This document shows, piece after piece, positions 35,476-47,002 of a stretch of DNA of 64,000 nucleotides (its first letter is position 1; the number at the start of each line of letters is the position of its first letter). Source of the DNA: Astrocystis sublimbata (Eukaryota > Ascomycota > Sordariomycetes > Xylariales > Xylariaceae); the NCBI GenBank assembly GCA_022453515.1, contig JAJNNY010000031.1, forward strand, positions 62,001 to 126,000, written 5' to 3'. The notes below the pieces were generated by a model that was not told the origin of the DNA, did no database searches, and was given only the letters and a program-made list of their open reading frames with translations. Made by a program: the position numbers and the translations under genes.

Positions 35476-35812
35476 ACCACCCTATCAAACCCCTTTCCAC
35501 CCTATGACCTATGCAAGAGGGCAAAGAATCTACCAATGAGCTGTAAATAAACAACTAACACCCTATATGCACCCTATTTCCACCTTACGCTTCCACCCTA
35601 TGACGTCGTCCCCACCCTATTCCACCCTATTTCCACCCTACAGTAATTTCCAACACCCTATTGGCATCCCTGTGTACGAGAACCCAACGGCCAAAATACG
35701 ACTTAATACCCAAATCAAAGAGCCTCTAATTTCAATATCCAGTTACCATCCTAAGCGCACATTGCGCCTGATACCCTATCTGAATCTCTCCCCCCCCTTA
35801 TTCCACCCTACC
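35476..35812. repeat. CACCCTA-rich interspersed array
   Basis: The heptamer CACCCTA, usually as CCACCCTAT, occurs about ten times in roughly 340 bp, all on the plus strand, at irregular spacing of about 11 to over 100 bases (clustered near 35559-35640). It is not a simple tandem array. Units are often followed by TT or TG and preceded by TTC or TC. No coding frame uses it. Confidence 0.8.
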
Positions 35813-36123
35813 TAACCATCTATACGAACACTAACCAGTAACAAGGGGATGACGTTCGTAAGTAAGTCAATAAGTACAAACCCCTATAATACGAAATAAG
35901 TTGGGCAAAGTTAGACACACATAAATAACTACCGCCCTCCATTTACCTTACTTCCTCCTGTACCTCCCCCTCCTCCCTATAGGTACATTTCCAAATTCAT
36001 ATCACATCACATAACATCATATCACATCCACAGGGCACAGGGCACAGGGCACAGCACCAGGCATACAGCCGCACGATCACGGGCCCATACAGATACGGTG
36101 ACAGATACGGCCCAACCCAAGAT

Positions 36124-36145
36124 CACACACACACACACACACACA
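36124..36145. repeat. (CA)n microsatellite
   Basis: A run of about eleven CA dinucleotides. Just upstream (36031-36055) the heptamer CAGGGCA is repeated three times. Confidence 0.85.
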
Positions 36146-36591
36146 AGGTCTGGATAGCCGGCCCCCAAGAGAGAAAAGGGGCGCGATCCATGTCGTCCAC
36201 CTATCTTCTCCAGAACATCATATGAGTGAGTATACCGCGGCAGCAGGGAAAGCGAACCAGAAGACGAAAGAATACAAGTTTCCCTCCCTTCCAGTCAGTC
36301 CTACGCCAAATCAAGTCTTTTCCCGCTTTCACACTAGGTAGACAATAGCTCTCGGTATCTCAAAAGAAACGTAAGAATATAATATCTCCCGGTATATATA
36401 TCTGTATGCATTTAAGTATCTTTGTATGTACCAATGTACGCTACAAACCATCATCATCACTTGTTTTGTTTCTTCGAGTGTCACTGCAACGTCATCCATC
36501 CATTCGTTAACAACAAGCAAACGGCGCCCCGACCTATGTCGTGCTCCCCTCCCCGCCGCCCGAGAGATGCCGTCTGCCTAGCGTAACGCCT

Positions 36592-36654
36592 TAGGTTGTA
36601 TAGGTTGTATAGGTTGTGTAGGTTGTGTAGGTTGTGTAGGTTGTGTAGGTTGCG
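36592..36654. repeat. 9-bp tandem repeat, seven copies
   Basis: Seven exact-register copies of TAGGTTGTG with variants ending TA and CG. All three minus-strand frames stay open over it and give simple tripeptide repeats, which explains several spurious frames here. Confidence 0.9.
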
Positions 36655-36990
36655 TAGGTAGGTATATAGATAAGTAAGTAGTAGGGAAAAGTTGCCTCGC
36701 GCGTGCGCGTTCCACCACCACCACCACCACCATCCTCCCGGCACGACATCTGCGTTGTAACCTGACTAAACCCAACCAACCGACTTGCTCTTCGCTCGCC
36801 TTGCCTCGCCTCGTGCCCCGATTACCACATTATCATCCCTGCTCCTCGAAGACGAAATAGTAAGGAAATGAAGACAATTGTCCGTTCAACCAGACTTCGA
36901 ACCCCCTTGGCTGCATGGTATAGGTACCTACTGCACCGACAGCATTGTGTATGCAGCCCATCCCAACCCAACTCACACCGAAGTCCGCCT

Positions 36991-37046
36991 ATCATCACCA
37001 CCATCATCATCACCACCATCATCATCACCACCATCATCATCATCAC
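36991..37046. repeat. (ATC)n/(ACC)n trinucleotide repeat
   Basis: ATC and ACC triplets alternate as blocks of about 15 bp (ATCATCATCACCACC) in the sequence just downstream of the SLM1-like gene's stop. It probably lies in the 3' untranslated region. Confidence 0.85.
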
Positions 37047-37119
37047 CCCCCGTGCCCTCACGCTTGCCCCCAACCGCCAGGCTGCCATGCCTAAACCTCG
37101 GCGTCGTCCGTCTCTGCAC

Positions 37120-38714
37120 CTAGCCCAAGACCTTCTTCTCCTCAGTCGCAGCAGGGGTAGTAGCCGCCGCGGGCGTCGTAGAGCCCGACTGCGGCTTCGA
37201 GACCGTAGGCGACATGGCCGTCGGGCTACTCACCGTCTCGCCCGTTGTGATGCCCGCCTCCTGGTTCTTGTGGCCCGAGTCGGCGCCCGAGAGCTTGGAG
37301 CTGACCGAGCCCTGGCGATCGGGGCCCGTGGCCACGACAGGCGAGGCAGGCGTGCTCTCGTAGGCCGGGCCAGTGGCGCCCGCGGCGACGCTGATAGCCT
37401 CGAACCACTTCTGCGCGTCGGCCGGCGAGTGGGCCTTAAAAGCGAGCTCCGACGAGCCGGCGATCTTGCTGCTGAAGCTCTTGCCTCTGTCCTTGCCCTT
37501 GACGTTGAACTTGTCTCCGCTAGGCTGGCCGATGACGGCGTCGGGCAGGTAGATGGACATCTCCGGCTTGGGGTCGTGCTGCATGTTGTCGTCGTCTTTG
37601 AACTCGTGCAGGTACTTTGCGGGCGTCACGACGTAGTAAGCAGAGGAAGTGCCCCAAGACAGCTTGTTGCGCGACTTGCGCTCGAGGCTGCCCTCAATCA
37701 AGGCCTTGGTCGAGGTGTGTGTCTGGTTGGCGAAAGTGACGTTCTCGACGCTTCTCGGGGGGTCGTTCGGGTTCACTAAGCGGTGTCCGTTCCGGCCCTG
37801 GAACCCTTGCCACTCGAAGTCGCCGGGGATGCGCTGTGCTGCACCCAACATGTCTGCGTAGAGGGCTCGCGTCTTCTCGGCTTGGCCACCGGCGACCTGG
37901 TTGAAGGCCTCCATGGCTTGCTGGACGACCTGAACGACGTGGGCCTCAAAAGCCTGGAATCCGTCCTGGACGTGGAGTAGGTCGTTGCTGTGGTTGTTCT
38001 CGGCGATGATCTGCTTGTTCAGGCGGTGAAGCACGCCGCGCTTGAGCACGTAGGGGTCGTCGGTGGGATTGAGCTTCCCGCCGGTGGACTCGAACGAAGC
38101 CGAATGCTGTCCGAGCAGCTCGATATGCTTCTGGCTGGCGTTTCTGGCCTTCTCAATCTCCTTGCCACTCTTGTCCACGCCGTGGGAAACTTCCTTATGT
38201 TTCGCCTTGATCTCCTTGTGTAGACGCTCGAGGATGGGAAGAACGGTGCCCTTCAGGGTCTTCTCTGTTTCGGTGTTGGAGTTGACCATGGCCTGTGCCG
38301 CATGTTAGTTTCTCCTCTGGGCGCGTCATGGTTGAGCTGCGTGACTGACCTGCGTGTTCACGCGCATGTTCTCGAAGAAGCCAGCGACGCCGCCAAGGCC
38401 CTGGTCGAAATGGTGGCCTTCTCTCAGAGGGTGGGAGATCGTCTTAAGAACCTTCTCGTACTCCTTGGAATGGGATTTGTGCACCTTTTCGACAGCGCCG
38501 ACGTAGTCCTCTAAGTAGCCGACAGCATGCTTCCACGCCTGCAGCCGCTCTGTGAGGAGACCTGCGGTCTAAGTGTAGGCAAGTTCGGTTAGTGCACCGA
38601 AAGCAAGACAAAGACGGCGCGACTCACGCTGGTAGGATCGATTTCTGGGACAGCGTCATCGCCGCCGAAGGTTGTGCCCTGCCTCAGGGGCATCGTCTTA
38701 GAATCGCCACTCAT
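37120..38714 (-). CDS. slm1: SLM1/SLM2-like PH-domain protein (eisosome/TORC2 effector)
   Basis: Slm proteins bind PI(4,5)P2 and link TORC2 to membrane stress, actin and sphingolipid control at the plasma membrane. Exons 38714-38628, 38568-38350 and 38292-37120 (introns 59 and 57 nt, both phase 0) give 492 residues. The helical N-terminal half (about 30-260) forms the F-BAR-like coiled region: AWKHAVGYLEDYVGAVEK, then KSHSKEYEKVLK, and further helices to ALYADMLGAAQR. The PH domain covers about 300-403, from IEGSLERKSR through FKAHSPADAQKWFEAI. The tail is rich in Ser, Thr, Pro and Ala and ends EEKKVLG. The start ATG is followed by MPLRQGTTFGGDDAVPEIDP, typical of filamentous-fungal orthologues. 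The gene is well conserved and the model is reliable. Confidence 0.92.
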
Positions 38715-40431
38715 AGTGGCGACGATATGATGGGGTATTATGTGACCGGGTACAGGAAGGTATTGTTTGGAGAGGCGTCACGTTCGCTCGTTGTCTGTAT
38801 CAATCGTGGATCACTCTTTGGTAAAGAGGGGTGTGGAAGAATGGTCGAAGAGCGGGATTGTAGGTAGGTAGACGGGTAGGTTAATTAGCAGTATCTGTTC
38901 AGGGGTCGGGACAGACGCGGGGCAATTCGAGCGGTGAGGGTCGTCAGGGTCGTTAGGGTCGTTGGATCGTGACTCGTGATAGTGGCAGTCGAAGCAAACA
39001 AGCGAGCGGGCGCAAGGGACCAGGCTGGGGTCAACAGGATATATATACTTGGTATACGTAGTAGATCTGATAGACAGAAGTGACGATGTTAGCGCCAGCC
39101 TAGACGACGTAGCACGCACCAGCAAGCTGGACGATTGGTTGTTGGCTACAAAAGTGATGTTATTGGGGGGGTTAGATTGGTAGAGATAGAGCGAAATGGG
39201 GTGGATCCTTGCGCCGATCGCCCTGCGTATTTCGCACTAGGTGCCGGTACCTAGACTCACTATCGGGCTATGTCATGCCATGACAGCGACATCCCGGCGT
39301 GTGAGCTGAATATCTGTATTTGGAGACGAGAAATTGCATCACAACGTGCACTATTGCATGTTTCAAAACAATGAATCGCGACAGCAGGCTCTGAGCTTAC
39401 CTTAAGTATCTAATCTTCTGTCAACAGCCCGAAGTATCGTGCCGGCCTTTCAGGGGTTGCTTCCTGGACGTGGTCTGCTTGTAGAGTCTCTTAAGGGGAA
39501 AGGGGCGCCGGGTTGCTAGGTAGTGAGATGATGCGATCCGACTAGTTAATCGATAACCTGACGTAAGGTATACTAAGGTATGCGATTTGATACAGAACAT
39601 TAAGGTCTTCAGGTTCAATTTCTGCTCATCGCCAGCGCAAAGGTTTCTAAAAGGTGGTGTCCGACCAGATGCGACGATAGAGTAGAGCAGGAGATAATTT
39701 CCCGATCGAAAGGACAATGGCATTCCATAAAGTCGTTTTCTCATCTTGGTGGCACCCTTTGGCTCCCAGATCTTGCTTAGACCCGAGCCTCTGACGTCAG
39801 TGGAACTAGCTGAGCTGAGAGATTATATCATCGAAGCCGAGCTATAAATAATCCACCAATAGAAACACGCACTGCCAAACACCTAATCTACGCCCTCAGT
39901 GCACCACGTGTATGGAGTCAAGCGAGTCAAACGAGTCAGGAGAAATGCTTTCTTTGTTGTGGCTGAACACCAAATTAACCCCCCAAACGTGTAAGACGTA
40001 GGGGGGTGGAAGTAGTGCAAGAGCTATACTACCTGCTATATATACTCCCTGCCTCGCCAGCCACAAGTAGATGTTCAATACATGTATTGTATGCAGATAG
40101 CAATTGTGCCATATCCCTGGGTTCTTGACGAAAACCCCTGTGCAAGCCATGCGTAGGAGTATATTCAGGAGCTGAGTTTTTTACTATTCTATGTTTTTTA
40201 AAAGAAAAAGGAACGCGCGAAACAAAAAGTTGCCGCCGGTGTATTGCCCACCCGCTAGTTCTATTCATGCCTTGAAACTCCAAATCATGCTCATTTCAGG
40301 TCATATTCCGTAACGCCGCATCCATCAATCCTATCCCATCTATGTATGAATTTTCTAGAAAAAACGTATTAAACCCCCACGTTGCCACTAGGGGAGAGGA
40401 GTCGGCTCAACATCAGATAGGTTTTTTTCTT
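38715..40431. other. Intergenic upstream of SLM1-like gene
   Basis: It contains the promoter and 5' untranslated region of the SLM1-like gene and the 3' side of creD. A short GGTCGTTA-type repeat lies near 38935-38965. No gene is supported. Confidence 0.5.
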
Positions 40432-42510
40432 CTATGAGGTCCCCCGATGCTGAAGGGGCCATATCCTCCGCTCGCCCTCGCCACCCGCATGGCCGGTCAG
40501 GAAGCTGAAGCCATGCAAGTGGCTGTGGCTACGACTCAACGTGCTCCTCGGCCTGTCCACATCGGCCGTCGCCGCCGTTGTCGACGCCACTGCCTCTCGA
40601 GTCATCGACTCCGTGATCGTCTCCATCGGGTCGGCAACTACTTGCGCGGCGGGCGAGTTCGGCGCGCTCATCGCCGTCATGTAGTCCGGGAGCCCGAGCG
40701 AGCCCGTGAAGCTGACTGTCCTGGGCAGCGGCGTCCTGGTCGCCGTCGTGTAACTGGGCACCTTGCTGAGCTCGTCCATGCTGGGGAAGTCCGTCATCAC
40801 CGGAGGCGTCGCGTGGCCTGAGGCATTGTATACCGGCGGTGTGGCGTGTCCCGAATGGGTCCCTGAGCGCGTACCTGAGACACTCTGCGAGCGACTATGG
40901 TTGCGGCTGTGGTGGTCCTCTTCACTAGTGCGCCGCGACAGTTCCGGCGAGTGCGGCACCGAGGAGTCTGTGGCGTGATCGTGGTCACGGGGCGTGTGAG
41001 AAACGCTTGCGTTTGCGCTTGCACTTGCCCTGGGATCTTGGGGCGACTGGAATCTACCATTGTGAGGATCGTCGAGAGAGACGTTCTGTAGCCTGGACGA
41101 CAGGGCGGCGGGTGTTATCGCGGCGCCCTGGGCCAGGGACCCTAAATTCTCCGAGGATCCAGCCCGGGAAAGGGCGTAGAATGGGGTGTTGATGCCGCTT
41201 TGCACCCCTGGCGTGGGCACGCCTGGTGTCAAGATGCCGCTGGTGTCAACACCGTCGTAGAGTTGATCGAGCACGTGCTGACCATATCCGGGCGGCGCCA
41301 TGTTCCCGCGCTCTTCTAGGATCTCGCTCGTTGTGCCATCCGGCGTTCCAACAATTTCCCCTTCATCGTCTATCGGCATGTTTGGCGAGATGAAGATAGT
41401 AACAGGCAATGTAGCACGAAGCTAGAATCCTGATTAGCCGGCACGAATCACGCGTTAGGGACGGATTAGATGGTGTCTTACCTCGGAAACGTGACCATCC
41501 GGATTGTTCAGAGCAACTGTGAGTTTCAGTTTGTGCCTGATCTTGATCCCCTGAACCGTACAATCTTGGATGCACCTGTTCAGGCTCTTGGGCAATGGCA
41601 GCTCATGGTTGACCAGCCACCCTTCTTGGCCAGTCTCTTCGATCATTTCCTCCCAATGTTTTTCCCGCGAAACCTCCAGGTTCCACGTCTTGACCTCGCG
41701 GTCGTTCTTGTGCGTTCTCATCGGGAATCCAGGTTGTCCGGGCACCGTGAATTCCTGCTGCTCAAACAGCTTGAGCTGGATGTTGCCCATCTCCAAGCCT
41801 TTCAACAACGGGGTGAAGCGCATCTCGATGGGTATGCAGGTGCCGAACACGACCGCCTTCTGGGGAATAACGACAGCATATTCGATCTTGTTCGTCCACA
41901 CATTCTCCACGCTCATAGCGTGGTTCAGTTCCAGTGCGGAAGGTCCTAGAGTCCGAATAATTCGTACCCGCTTCATGGCATGCAGGTTCTTGAGTAGCTT
42001 GCCACGGTTAATCGTTGCTTTGAGGACATAAGCAATACCGGTTTGGTACAAGCCCTCGACGCTCTCGGCCGTGTCGCCCGGCAGCATGAGTTCAAATGGC
42101 CATTCGTAGTTTCCAGGAGAAAGAGTAGTATGGTGAACGGAGTCTCCGACGAAAGGCTTCCAGCCGTGTCTCATGACACAGGTCGTCCGGTCTATTTTCT
42201 GGTTGTGAATGCCTGATGGCGTGTTTCTACCGTCCAACCACGCTATCCGGCACTGTCCTGTGAGCTTTAGATGGATGTCCATAATGTTCAAAGGCTCTCT
42301 CAAGCAGAGCACAATGACCCCTTTCAAGAGCTGGCCGGACGCTTCGTCCTCGCCACCACGAATCACGATAAAGTCATTGTCAAGCCTGCCAAGGATTAGC
42401 TAATCTCAGAACCACCCAACATAGCCGTGAAAGTATCTTGGGACTAACCGAATCTCGAATAGAGAACATTGCCGGCCACCGACCGAAGCGAATGGATTGA
42501 ACGAAGGCAT
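40432..42510 (-). CDS. creD: Arrestin-domain ubiquitin-ligase adaptor CreD
   Basis: CreD-type arrestins recruit the HECT ligase HulA/Rsp5 to plasma-membrane transporters for ubiquitination and endocytosis, and act in carbon catabolite control. Exons 42510-42449, 42385-41482 and 41421-40432 (introns 63 and 60 nt) give 651 residues. The start MPSFNPFASVGG and the join FEIRLDNDFIVIRGGE across intron 1 match the family. Arrestin N- and C-domains span about 20-320 (GNYEWPFELMLPG, IRHKLKLTVAL). Two PPxY motifs are present, PPGY at 365-368 and PPVY at 517-520; these bind WW domains of the ligase. The C-terminal half is otherwise Ser/His/Thr-rich, with a local duplication SGHATPPV near 511-530. creC, a member of the opposing deubiquitinase arm, lies 4.5 kb upstream on the same strand. 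Confidence 0.92.
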
Positions 42511-45500
42511 CCCGCTGTTGCGTCTTGCGTCTATAGACGGGGAGCTGTTGAGATGGAAGATAAAAATGCTCCGACGTAATGCTCTTCAGCAATATGGAGA
42601 CCTAACCCTCTCTGGTTCCCACTAGATCGACAATAAGACCCCACGTTTTAATCAAGGCGTGCAATCGAAAGCACGCGGACAAAAATAAAACAAGCGATAT
42701 GGTTATATAACCAAATCACACTTTGAGGGGGGCGAAGTGCCTGCAGCGGCGATGCCGATCCAGTTGCAGTTCGAAGGAAGATTGCGCTCCTTTTTACAAG
42801 AAAAGCGCACCAGCTATTCCATCGTTCCTTTCTTTTCCTCGGGAATAAAGAGAAAGAATGGGCAGAAGTAAGCAATGTGGTTTTTGAAACCCGGCGAGAG
42901 AAAGCGTTTATGCGAAGTAAACGGTATTGAATGAAATCACTCGCTACCCAACTCCGCTGACCTGGCTTCCAAAGCAGATAGGCGTGCTTTGATTAATTGA
43001 ATAGGGTGATGGTGTTGTTGTAAGCCGTCGCTGGTAGCCGTGGTCCAGGTGCGGAACTGCTGGTTACGGCTAGAGTCGAAGCGCCGAATGCTGGTAAGAT
43101 GGGGCCGCGACCGAGCGCAGTTTCTCAGAAAGGCGTTTCCAGGCTGTCCGTGTTGTTGTAAAATGCTCCGAACCCGAGGATCTGCGGCCGACGAGGTATA
43201 TAGATATCTTTTGCGTACAAACCGCCAGAAACAAAATTTATAAAAGGCAGTCCGAAATAGATAGGCGTGAACCAACGGGCAATTAATACTCGTAGTGTAC
43301 ACACCAACGCCGCCGGGTTCGGGGCCCTAAACACAGCGCCAGCTCGAAACAAGAAAAGAATGGGTACAATGGGTCACCGACGGACAAAAGAGCTGGCCTG
43401 CCGCTCTACTGGGTACAACTGCCACAACGCTAAATATGTCGTTGCCGTCAAGTACCTGCCTTGAGCACCTAAGGGAGGTGGTAGTTAGTCCAGCGGCGAC
43501 ATCCGGTGTCATCGTTCATGCTTGTGCGCGATCATGATGACAAGGGGGGTAGGAGCCAGACGGGCCAGAGGCGATTGAATCAATCGCATGTGTCAGTGGG
43601 CGACCAATGCGGCCAAATGCAGGGGTGTGTGATCTTGGTGGCGGACCGGTTTGGGTTCTCCAATAGCACTTACTACCGAACCCATCTAACCGAAAGTGTC
43701 AGGTTAGCTAAGGCGACTTGATCAGACACAGTAAGGCTTAGTTCATATCACGATACCATAGGTACTATGTTAGTAGTTCTCGGCTGTCCACAACAATGAA
43801 TTAACGCCTATCTCGAGCACTCTCTTTCTTCAGATAACACTACACACAATAGGGGTTGGGGTTGGTTCGACGACTTCGAACTCTCCAGCTGCACGCTTGT
43901 TCCTCTCCGTCCTCCTTTCAACAAGCTCCTCGCTCGCACTTGGCTTGCAGAGCACTAAGAAAGCAGCCGGTCCGTTTCCGTGTGGGTATGCCAAGGCGAT
44001 GTGAATTGCGTAATCCAGGCTGAGGGAGTAGATCAATCATAGCTATCCATATATGATGAAACGCTGTGTACATGCCATTCCAACTTACTTATGTGCGTGC
44101 GTCGTAGTCCAAACTTAAATGCTGCCTGCAGCAACATGCAGCTTCTCATCAACAAAGCAAGGCCCGAGCTACCTTCCTTACCTAAGCTATGGTTTTCGAA
44201 AGAGGGGAAATTGGGATTTGCATACGTTGGTTGTTAATTGTTGATCCTGTTCCTGCGTCCTGTCTGTGGTTTCCGGATGAGCCAATTAGGTATGCCGCGT
44301 GTAAATCAATGGATGCTCAGCTGCTCTGCACCTCCTCACGTGCATACAACCTACATATGTACATTACAGCTGGTGATCACCTCGGCTACTGCTCGGTGTT
44401 GTGATACTACCATAACTTTAATTCGTGGTAGGTAAGCACCCAGCCATCGACATAGATGGAGGCTTGTTGATACCAAAACTTAGAGCCATCTCGATCGTCA
44501 ACCTCACAAGGAGTATGCGTATGCAGTGTGCGGATAGGCAGATCGTTAATCCCGCTGCATTCCCTTAGGCAACCAACCTTAGTGCATGCCGAACTAAAGC
44601 ACTGCTAGTATGATAATCTAATAGCCGCGAAGGGCGGCCGTACGACAAGACAAGAATCGGCCCATCATGGTTCTATTCACTATCTACCGCATCTTACGAG
44701 ATTGACGACGCTCGGATTCCATGCAGATAACCAGAAGGCTACTCACTTACACCCACCTACGATACGCGACTAGGTATGTAGGCAGATACGTGGTATTCTC
44801 GCTACGGATGCTCTCACATGCTAAGCATCCAGGTATGTAGGCAGGAGCAAAATAAGCTTCAGATCTACACACCCTAGCCGTCCGAAGTCTGGGACGTTTG
44901 GGCGAAACCACGCACCTAGGGTTGCACGGTCCGTGACGTAACGGGAAGTGCCGCCGAACCTTGGCGATCAGTTCCTGGCAGCCTGGCAGCTTTACAACTC
45001 CGATTCGCTTACAATCAGGTAGCTATTCACAGCCGCTTCTGCCTCTCTGAGGAGTCGAGTACGTGTAAGTCAGTATATGGCCAGCCCAAGGAGGCTGTAC
45101 CACGGATGCACCAATGTCGGGTAGGTAGATACCACTGGAACTGTGACTCAACCTCAAGCGTTATTTTACAGCTAAGGCAGAATATAATTCCAGACGGAGC
45201 GCGGTCGATCATCTAGACCACCAAGACCTTACGCGATATCTCCCTCCACCCAATAGGGGTATAGGATCAGGACGCTTGAGCCTCATGCTAGCCATCATGC
45301 AAGGGCTTTGTAGAGATAAGGTGACGCCTTGTCATTAGCTGGTCCCCTAGAAGCTAAGCCTCAAGAGGGTGCCTTGTTTCTAGCGCGCCGACCAGACTTC
45401 TTTCGGCCTTGAGACTGACTTTCCTGGTGCGCCTAACGACATACGTGTGGCGTGAGCTCAACTCGTGATTCCCAGGGGAGGATTTCGTCCGCCTACATAC

Positions 45501-47002
45501 ACCGCGTGTCTGTAGGTATATGTGTATCGACTTGCTCCTCTTCATCTTCCCGCGAGCCAATGACTGGGAGCAACCGTAACATCCTCAAGGCCAAACGAGA
45601 CTAAGTGCTCGAAAAGCGCCGGGATGCGTCCCCTGGATGAGATATCGGGGACGGTACCTACGGTAGTGGAACGCACTAACCATCACTGCCGTTCGGTCGG
45701 TCCTACTCCCGTTTCGATATCCACTTCTTTTTTACTCACGAACACTAGCGAGCACCTAGTCAAGGAGAGCTTTTTTTTCGAGCTTACCGACAAATATCAG
45801 AGAGATACGGGAGAGAGCCGAGCCTCGTTCCTTTTACTGTGTCCAATTACTGGGTCGAAAATTTTCAGCTCTCTATCTACAGTACCTACCTCGCGTACCT
45901 CATATACTACTCGTGTAAAGTACCTACCTACCAGCGGTGGGAAAATCCTGTCGCGAACCTAGTCGGAGAAGGGCCGACCAGAATTATTCCGCATCCAAGC
46001 AAGCAACCAAAATAGCTCACTCAACCCAAGACCTAAAACCTGTATTGTTGTCGTAGTTGACCTCGAAAGAGGCAAATCCCCAAGACACAAACCAACTGCA
46101 ACGTTGGGATTTATTTTAGCATCAGAAGCCAGAAAGCCAAAACCAGTAAAATCCCCAACCCCCCTTCGCCTCTACCAAACTTCACGACTGGGTCCAACGT
46201 CAAATTTGCATTGCAGAAAGAACGTTTCACCGACGCAGAACATATCACAAGGGCAAATTATCCCTCAGACCAGCACTGGGAACAGGACTCACTAACTACC
46301 TAGGTTAATAGTATCGTCGACGCTTAATTAACTACCTAACCTACAGTACAGTATATCGGCAGCGGTCAGTACGAGGGCCCACGTGGGGGTCATCATTCGC
46401 CCCCATCTTACTATGCTCACTTACCATGCCATTACCTAGTCGTTACTGTAATCTGCATATCTCACATCTCTTGCCTGTGCCTTAGTGAAACAAATGAAGA
46501 AACAATATGGCCTGAGGGTTGAGCAACAACGCCTTTCGCGATTAATGGCGCTTGAGCCGCACATATCCGCAGTGGGTACATATATGCCCTTGCTAAAAAC
46601 ATGTACCTGCATGCTCATGCTGGCAGATCAATCGTCCGAGCCCTAAGCACTGTAGGTACAAGGATGTATACCCTCCCTTTTCGATCCATTGCACATGCTA
46701 CGGCACGGCGGCTGCATCGAATCTCATAACAATGTAACGAACACAGGCTCTACAAGTTCACTGTGGCGTGTAAGTATGCGTTACGCGTACGATGCAGGAG
46801 AGCGGAATGGTACGAGAGTAGGCAGGTATCTGTTCCGTTAAATAACTCTTGCAACAACATTTGCATCTCAAATTATACAATTGCCTCGGTACCAGCCTTC
46901 TTTGTTTCGCGATAGGCGGATAGGCCAAAGCTATATGTGCCTGCAGATCAAGAAGGTACATTTCCGGATAGATCTCGCCACATCACAGCGCGTAGCGCCT
47001 CC
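42511..47002. other. Long intergenic region between creD and creC
   Basis: About 4.5 kb with no supported gene. The creD promoter occupies the left edge and the creC 3' side the right. TACCTAGGTT lies at 46297-46306, and several TACCTACC motifs occur near 45885-45930. Short frames show no codon bias or motifs. Confidence 0.5.

Noticed and set aside
36868..37779. 303-codon plus-strand frame over the SLM1-like gene
   Set aside because: Antisense to a PH-domain exon with clear homology; starts in a simple repeat and has no family features.
45624..45962. 112-codon plus-strand frame in the creD-creC gap
   Set aside because: No codon bias, composition like surrounding non-coding DNA and no family resemblance.
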